Assembly (NCBI GenBank): GCA_964591295.1
Contig: CAZQAG010000057.1
Coordinates: forward strand, 1-14,606
Length of the DNA: 14,606 bases
Source of the DNA: VAXT01 sp964591295
GTDB taxonomy: Bacteria > Actinomycetota > Thermoleophilia > Gaiellales > Gaiellaceae
Direction: 5' to 3'
The translations under genes were made by a program, and so were the position numbers. Shown here piece after piece: positions 11,182 through 14,606 of this stretch; position 1 is the stretch's first letter; the number at the start of each line of letters is the position of its first letter. The notes beneath the pieces were generated by a model that worked only from the letters and a program-made list of their open reading frames with translations, was not told the DNA's origin and did no database searches.

Positions 11182-12207
11182 ATGACTGAGCCAGGCGATA
11201 CAGTCGGGCCTGTGGACGCCGAGGCGCTCCAGCGCGAAGCCCTGAGCGCGATCGAGGCTGCCTCGACCACTGTCGACCTCGACGAGCTGCGCGTGCGCTA
11301 CCTCGGCCGGCGCAGCGACCTCAAGCAGGCCCTCCGCCAGGTGCGCGACCGTGAGGGAGGAATGGCCCTGAATGTCGCGCGGGAGGCGATCGAGGCCGCG
11401 GTCGCAGACCGAGAGGCCACGATTGAGCGCGTCGAGCTCGACCGCACGCTGACGGAGGACGTGGTCGACATCACGCTTCCCGGCGAGGAGCTCCCGCTCG
11501 GTCGCCTGCATCCGATCACGCAGGTGCGCCGAACCGTGGAGGACGCGTTCCTCGGTCTCGGCTACGAGATCAGAGACGACCGCGAAGTCGAGACGGTCGA
11601 GTACAACTTCGACAAGCTCGCCTTCGCGCCCACGCATTCGAGCCGCTCGCACCGCGACACGTTCTTCTTCGACGACACGCACGTCCTGCGGACGGAGACC
11701 TCGCCGTCCCAGATCCACATCCTCGAGGAGAAGGAGCCGCCGATCTACATGGTCTCGATCGGCCGCGTCTACCGGCGCGACGCGATCACGGCTACCCGCT
11801 ATCCGATCTTCCATCAGTTCGAGGGCCTGGCGGTCGACCGCGGGATCACCCTCGCCGATCTCAAGGGCACGCTGCTCCACGTGATGCGGCAGCTCTACGG
11901 CCCCGACCGGCGCGTCCGCTTCCGCACGCACTTCTTCCCCTTCACGGAGCCGTCGATCGAGCCGGACGTCTCCTGCGGCATCTGCGGAGGCGCGGGCTGC
12001 CGCACGTGCAAGCACTCCGGCTGGATCGAGATGGGCGGTGCCGGCATGGTCGACCCGCGGGTCTTCGAGAACGTCGGGCTCGACCCCGAGGAGTGGAGTG
12101 GCTTCGCCTTCGGCTGCGGGCTGGAGCGCGCTGCTCAGCTCCGTCACGACATTCCCGACATCCGTCATCTCTGGGAAGGCGACCTCCGAGTGCTGAGGCA
12201 GTTCTGA
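11182..12207 (+). CDS. pheS: Phenylalanyl-tRNA synthetase alpha subunit
   Basis: PheS is the catalytic half of the alpha2-beta2 enzyme that charges tRNA-Phe. The 341 residues comprise an N-terminal coiled arm (about 15-90; DELRVRYLGRRSDLKQAL is typical) and the class II core. Motif 2 is GRVYRRDAITATRYPIFHQFEG (about 194-215), and motif 3 contains GFAFGCGLERAAQL (307-320). FFPFTEPSIEPDVSC is followed by a four-Cys cluster (C265, C268, C273, C276), a probable zinc knuckle found in a subset of PheS proteins. ATG 11182 follows a weak AGG-containing site. The TGA overlaps the pheT ATG (TGATG), which keeps subunit synthesis coupled. The 134-bp divergent gap to the methyltransferase gene presumably holds the promoter; no clear -35/-10 pair was identified. 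Confidence 0.97.
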   Translation: MTEPGDTVGPVDAEALQREALSAIEAASTTVDLDELRVRYLGRRSDLKQALRQVRDREGGMALNVAREAIEAAVADREATIERVELDRTLTEDVVDITLPGEELPLGRLHPITQVRRTVEDAFLGLGYEIRDDREVETVEYNFDKLAFAPTHSSRSHRDTFFFDDTHVLRTETSPSQIHILEEKEPPIYMVSIGRVYRRDAITATRYPIFHQFEGLAVDRGITLADLKGTLLHVMRQLYGPDRRVRFRTHFFPFTEPSIEPDVSCGICGGAGCRTCKHSGWIEMGGAGMVDPRVFENVGLDPEEWSGFAFGCGLERAAQLRHDIPDIRHLWEGDLRVLRQF

Positions 12208-14486
12208 TGCGGGTTCCGGTCGACTGGCTTCGCGAGTACGTCCCGATCGAGATGCCGCTCGACGAGCTGGCGACGAAGCTGTCGGTCGCGGCGGCCGAGG
12301 TCGAGGGAATCGAGCGGCGAGGCGTGTCGGATCGCGACGGGAACCTCGGGCTCTTCCGTGTCGGGCGCGTGGTAGAGGCGGCGAAGCACCCGAATGCCGA
12401 CCGGCTGCAGCTCTGCCGGGTCGACGTCGGGGAGAGCGAGCCGGTCCAGATCGTCTGCGGCGCCTGGAACTTCGGCGAGGGCGCGGTCGTGGCCGTCGCT
12501 CTCCCCGGGGCGGTGCTGCCCGGCGGAATGCAACTCGAGGCGCGCCCCGTCCGCGGGGAGGTCTCCCACGGGATGATTCTGGCCGAGGACGAGGTTGGTC
12601 TCGGCACCGACCACACCGGGATCATGGTGCTCGACGACCAGCTGGAGCCGGGCACGCCGCTCGCCGACGTCCTGCCGATCGCCGGTGACGTCCTGATCGT
12701 GGAGGCGACAGGGAACCGGCCCGACCTGCTCTCGATCTACGGCATCGCGCGGGAGGTGGCGGCGATCTACGACCTCGAGCTCGCGCCGCCGCCGGGCGAG
12801 GAGCCGGAGCGTTCCGCCGACGAGCCGGTCGACGTGCAGGTCGAGGACCTGGTCGGCGCGCCCCGCTACATCGGCCGGCTCTTCCGCGACGTCGGCATCG
12901 GCCCGTCGCCCGTCTGGCTCAGGTCCCGGCTGCACGCGGCCGGGATGCGGCCGATCTCGAACGTCGTGGACATCACGAACTACGCGATGCTCGCCCTCGG
13001 CAATCCGCTGCACGCCTTCGACTTCGCGACGCTGCGTGGGGGCCGCGTCGTCGTCAGGCGTGCAGAGCCCGGCGAGAAGCTCCGCACGCTCGACGGCGTC
13101 GAGCGCGAGCTGACGCTGGACGACCTGATGATCGCGGACGCGGAACGCTCGATCGCGCTCGCCGGGATCATGGGCGGTGAAGACACGGAGATCGGCGAGT
13201 CGACGACCGATGTGCTGCTCGAGGCAGCCAACTTCGAGCCGTACTCGATCTTCCGCTCGTCGGAGCGCCTGCGCCTGCGCACCGAGGGGTCAAACCGCTG
13301 GGAGAAAGGCGTCGATCCGTATCTGGCGGAGCAGGCGGCCGTTCTCGCGACGCAGCTGATCGTCGAGCTCGCCGGAGCGCGCTGGGTCGGCCACACAGAC
13401 GTGCAGGGCAACCTGCCGGAGCGGCCCGTCGTGCGTTTCCGTCCGGAGCGCGCCGACGAGCTGATCGGCATCGAGACTCCGCCCGACGAGCAGCATGCGC
13501 TGCTCCGCAGGCTCGGGTTCGACGTCGAGAGCGAGCAGGTGACGGTGCCGACCTGGCGGAGTCGCGACGTGACGCGCGAGGTCGACGTGATCGAAGAGAT
13601 CGCTCGCTTCCGGCTCGAGGATGTGCCGTTCACGCTGCCGGCCCGCCGAGCGATGTTCGGGACGCTCAGCCGCGAGCAGCAGCTTCGTCGCCGTGTCGAG
13701 GACGTCCTCGCCGGCTTCGGGTTCGCCGAGACGTACACGCCGTCACTCCGGCCCGACGACCAGACGCCGTGGAAGCTTCCGGAGCCGATCTCCGTCGAGT
13801 TGGCCGCCCTACGGACACGGCTGCTGCCGAGCCTCGTCGAAGCGGCGCAGCGGAACGTCGACGCCGGCGCGGAGACGATCGCCCTGTTCGAGATCGCTCG
13901 TGTCTACCTGACGGGAGCCGAACTGCCCGAGGAGCGGCTCCGTGTCGCGGGTGTCACGAAGGGCGGATTCTCCCGCGCGAAAGGGGTCGTCGAGACCCTC
14001 TGCGCCGCACTCAAGGCGGAGCCGAGCTTCGACCGCGCCGAAGACCCGCTCCTCCACCCGGGCAAGACGGCGAGCACGCCCGCGGGCGTGGTCGGGGAGC
14101 TGCGTCCCGGGCTCCTCGAGGGCGAGTGGAGCGCATTCGAGCTCGATCTCGACGAGCTGTTCCAGGCCTCACGCGAGCCGATCACCTACGAGGATGTGAT
14201 CACGTATCCCTCGCTGCGCCAGGACCTCGCGTTCGCGGTTCCGGAGGAGGTCGCGGCGGGCGATCTCGTCGAGGCCTCGCGGGAGGCGGCGGGTCCCGAG
14301 CTCCGTGCCATGCGAGCGTTCGACGTCTATCGCGGCGACCAGGTTGGCGAGGGCAAGAAGTCGCTCGCCTTCGCGGTCAGCTTCCAGTCGCCCGAGCGCA
14401 CGCTCTCGGACGAGGACGCAGCGGAGCTGCGCAAGAAGATCGTCGATGCGCTGGCCGAGCGCTTCGGCGCCGAGCTCCGGGCCTAG
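12207..14486 (+). CDS. pheT: Phenylalanyl-tRNA synthetase beta subunit
   Basis: The 759-residue product has all PheT domains. The B1 segment starts MRVPVDWLREYV. The EMAP/tRNA-binding fold is at about 48-150 (VGRVVEAAKHPNADRLQLCRVDVG, IVCGAWNFGEG, SHGMILAEDEVGLG). B3/4, the editing domain, is at about 205-375 (NRPDLLSIYGIAREVAAIY, ISNVVDITNYAMLALGNPLHAFD, ALAGIMGGEDTEI, EGSNRWEKGVDP). B5 is at about 400-470 (LLRRLGFDVESEQVTVPTWR, DVIEEIARF), followed by the inactive class II core. The C-terminal FDX-ACB domain starts near 668 (YPSLRQDLAFAVPEEV). Nothing is missing or broken. ATG 12207 lies in the TGATG overlap with pheS; reading-frame extension upstream of it is an artefact within pheS. Confidence 0.97.
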   Translation: MRVPVDWLREYVPIEMPLDELATKLSVAAAEVEGIERRGVSDRDGNLGLFRVGRVVEAAKHPNADRLQLCRVDVGESEPVQIVCGAWNFGEGAVVAVALPGAVLPGGMQLEARPVRGEVSHGMILAEDEVGLGTDHTGIMVLDDQLEPGTPLADVLPIAGDVLIVEATGNRPDLLSIYGIAREVAAIYDLELAPPPGEEPERSADEPVDVQVEDLVGAPRYIGRLFRDVGIGPSPVWLRSRLHAAGMRPISNVVDITNYAMLALGNPLHAFDFATLRGGRVVVRRAEPGEKLRTLDGVERELTLDDLMIADAERSIALAGIMGGEDTEIGESTTDVLLEAANFEPYSIFRSSERLRLRTEGSNRWEKGVDPYLAEQAAVLATQLIVELAGARWVGHTDVQGNLPERPVVRFRPERADELIGIETPPDEQHALLRRLGFDVESEQVTVPTWRSRDVTREVDVIEEIARFRLEDVPFTLPARRAMFGTLSREQQLRRRVEDVLAGFGFAETYTPSLRPDDQTPWKLPEPISVELAALRTRLLPSLVEAAQRNVDAGAETIALFEIARVYLTGAELPEERLRVAGVTKGGFSRAKGVVETLCAALKAEPSFDRAEDPLLHPGKTASTPAGVVGELRPGLLEGEWSAFELDLDELFQASREPITYEDVITYPSLRQDLAFAVPEEVAAGDLVEASREAAGPELRAMRAFDVYRGDQVGEGKKSLAFAVSFQSPERTLSDEDAAELRKKIVDALAERFGAELRA

Positions 14487-14503
14487 AGATTCGCCGTCAC
14501 GTC

Positions 14504-14528
14504 TTAACGGGGGTCTGACCCCCGTTAA
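14504..14528. repeat. 25-bp perfect palindrome after pheT
   Basis: TTAACGGGGGTC at 14504-14515 and GACCCCCGTTAA at 14517-14528 are perfect inverted repeats around a single T (14516). It starts 17 bases after the pheT stop, so in RNA it could act as a hairpin terminator for pheST, though no U-tract follows immediately. It also overlaps the first unit of the tandem array that runs to the window end. Confidence 0.8.
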
Positions 14529-14606
14529 CCTTTACAGGGTCTGACCCCGTTAACCTTTACAGGGTCTGACCCCGTGAACCTTTACAGGGTCTGACCCCGT
14601 GAACCT
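14511..14606. repeat. Tandem array of 25-nt palindrome-bearing units, cut by the window end
   Basis: Units begin at 14511, 14537, 14562 and 14587. Unit 1 is 26 nt because of an extra C, units 2 and 3 are 25 nt, and unit 4 is truncated after 20 bases. Each carries the core GGGTCTGACCCC, then GTTAACC (units 1-2) or GTGAACC (units 3-4), and the spacer TTTACA. GGGTC and GACCC are inverted around a T, so every unit can form a small hairpin and neighbours can pair with each other. Nothing resembling CRISPR spacers is present. Confidence 0.9.

Noticed and set aside
11104..12168. 354-codon frame antisense to pheS
   Set aside because: It mirrors pheS codons; the sense strand has full class II motifs while this frame shows no domain.
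12006..12206. N-terminal extension of pheT into pheS
   Set aside because: It overlaps the conserved end of pheS. PheT family proteins start at the MRVPVDWLREYV segment, matching ATG 12207 in the TGATG junction.
14511..14606. CRISPR array
   Set aside because: Units are contiguous 25-mers with a constant six-base TTTACA link and no unique spacers; no cas gene is present.

Overview
The window is high-GC, densely packed bacterial DNA with many GTG/TTG starts. The gene order thrS, infC-rpmI-rplT, a TrmH/SpoU rRNA methyltransferase and pheS-pheT, plus a DUF2332 protein and a PASTA-protein tail, points to an actinobacterium. A deep-branching class such as Thermoleophilia is my best guess. This is inferred from gene content and order and was not tested by phylogeny. 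The sequence ends inside a short-repeat array, the kind of place where assemblies often break.

Layout. Positions 2-115 hold the C-terminal end of a PASTA-domain protein. Two + strand genes follow: a long coiled-coil protein (173-991) and a two-CBS-domain protein (1033-1422). Convergent to them on the - strand are a secreted DNRLRE-type protein (1419-2024, probably starting further upstream at a non-canonical ATC) and an XRE-TPR regulator (2160-3449). Divergent from the regulator is a 26-codon secreted-peptide gene (3529-3609) with a Shine-Dalgarno, a signal-peptide-like sequence and a strong hairpin just after its stop. The pair looks like an RRNPP-type peptide-pheromone circuit and is the most interesting item in the window.

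From 3816 to 9061 the + strand carries translation genes: thrS, a leader with a terminator hairpin, then infC, rpmI and rplT in overlapping array, a DUF2332 protein, a TrmH-family RNA methyltransferase and a MOSC protein. From 9058 to 11047 a block of only - strand genes interrupts the usual rplT-trmH-pheS order. It holds two paralogous SAM methyltransferases separated by a period-9 repeat that may encode a His-rich peptide, then two overlapping tiny genes of opposite charge. The + strand resumes with pheS and pheT, joined by a TGATG overlap. A 25-bp palindrome and a tandem array of 25-nt units fill the last 100 bases.

How the genes fit together. ThrRS, PheRS, IF3, L35, L20 and the TrmH enzyme supply translation. 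The regulator/peptide pair, the coiled-coil and CBS proteins and the - strand methyltransferase block look accessory. No tRNA, rRNA, CRISPR array, transposase or integrase was seen. No gene-free stretch exceeds about 210 bases. The largest (3610-3815) holds the hairpin at 3621-3650 and presumably the thrS promoter.
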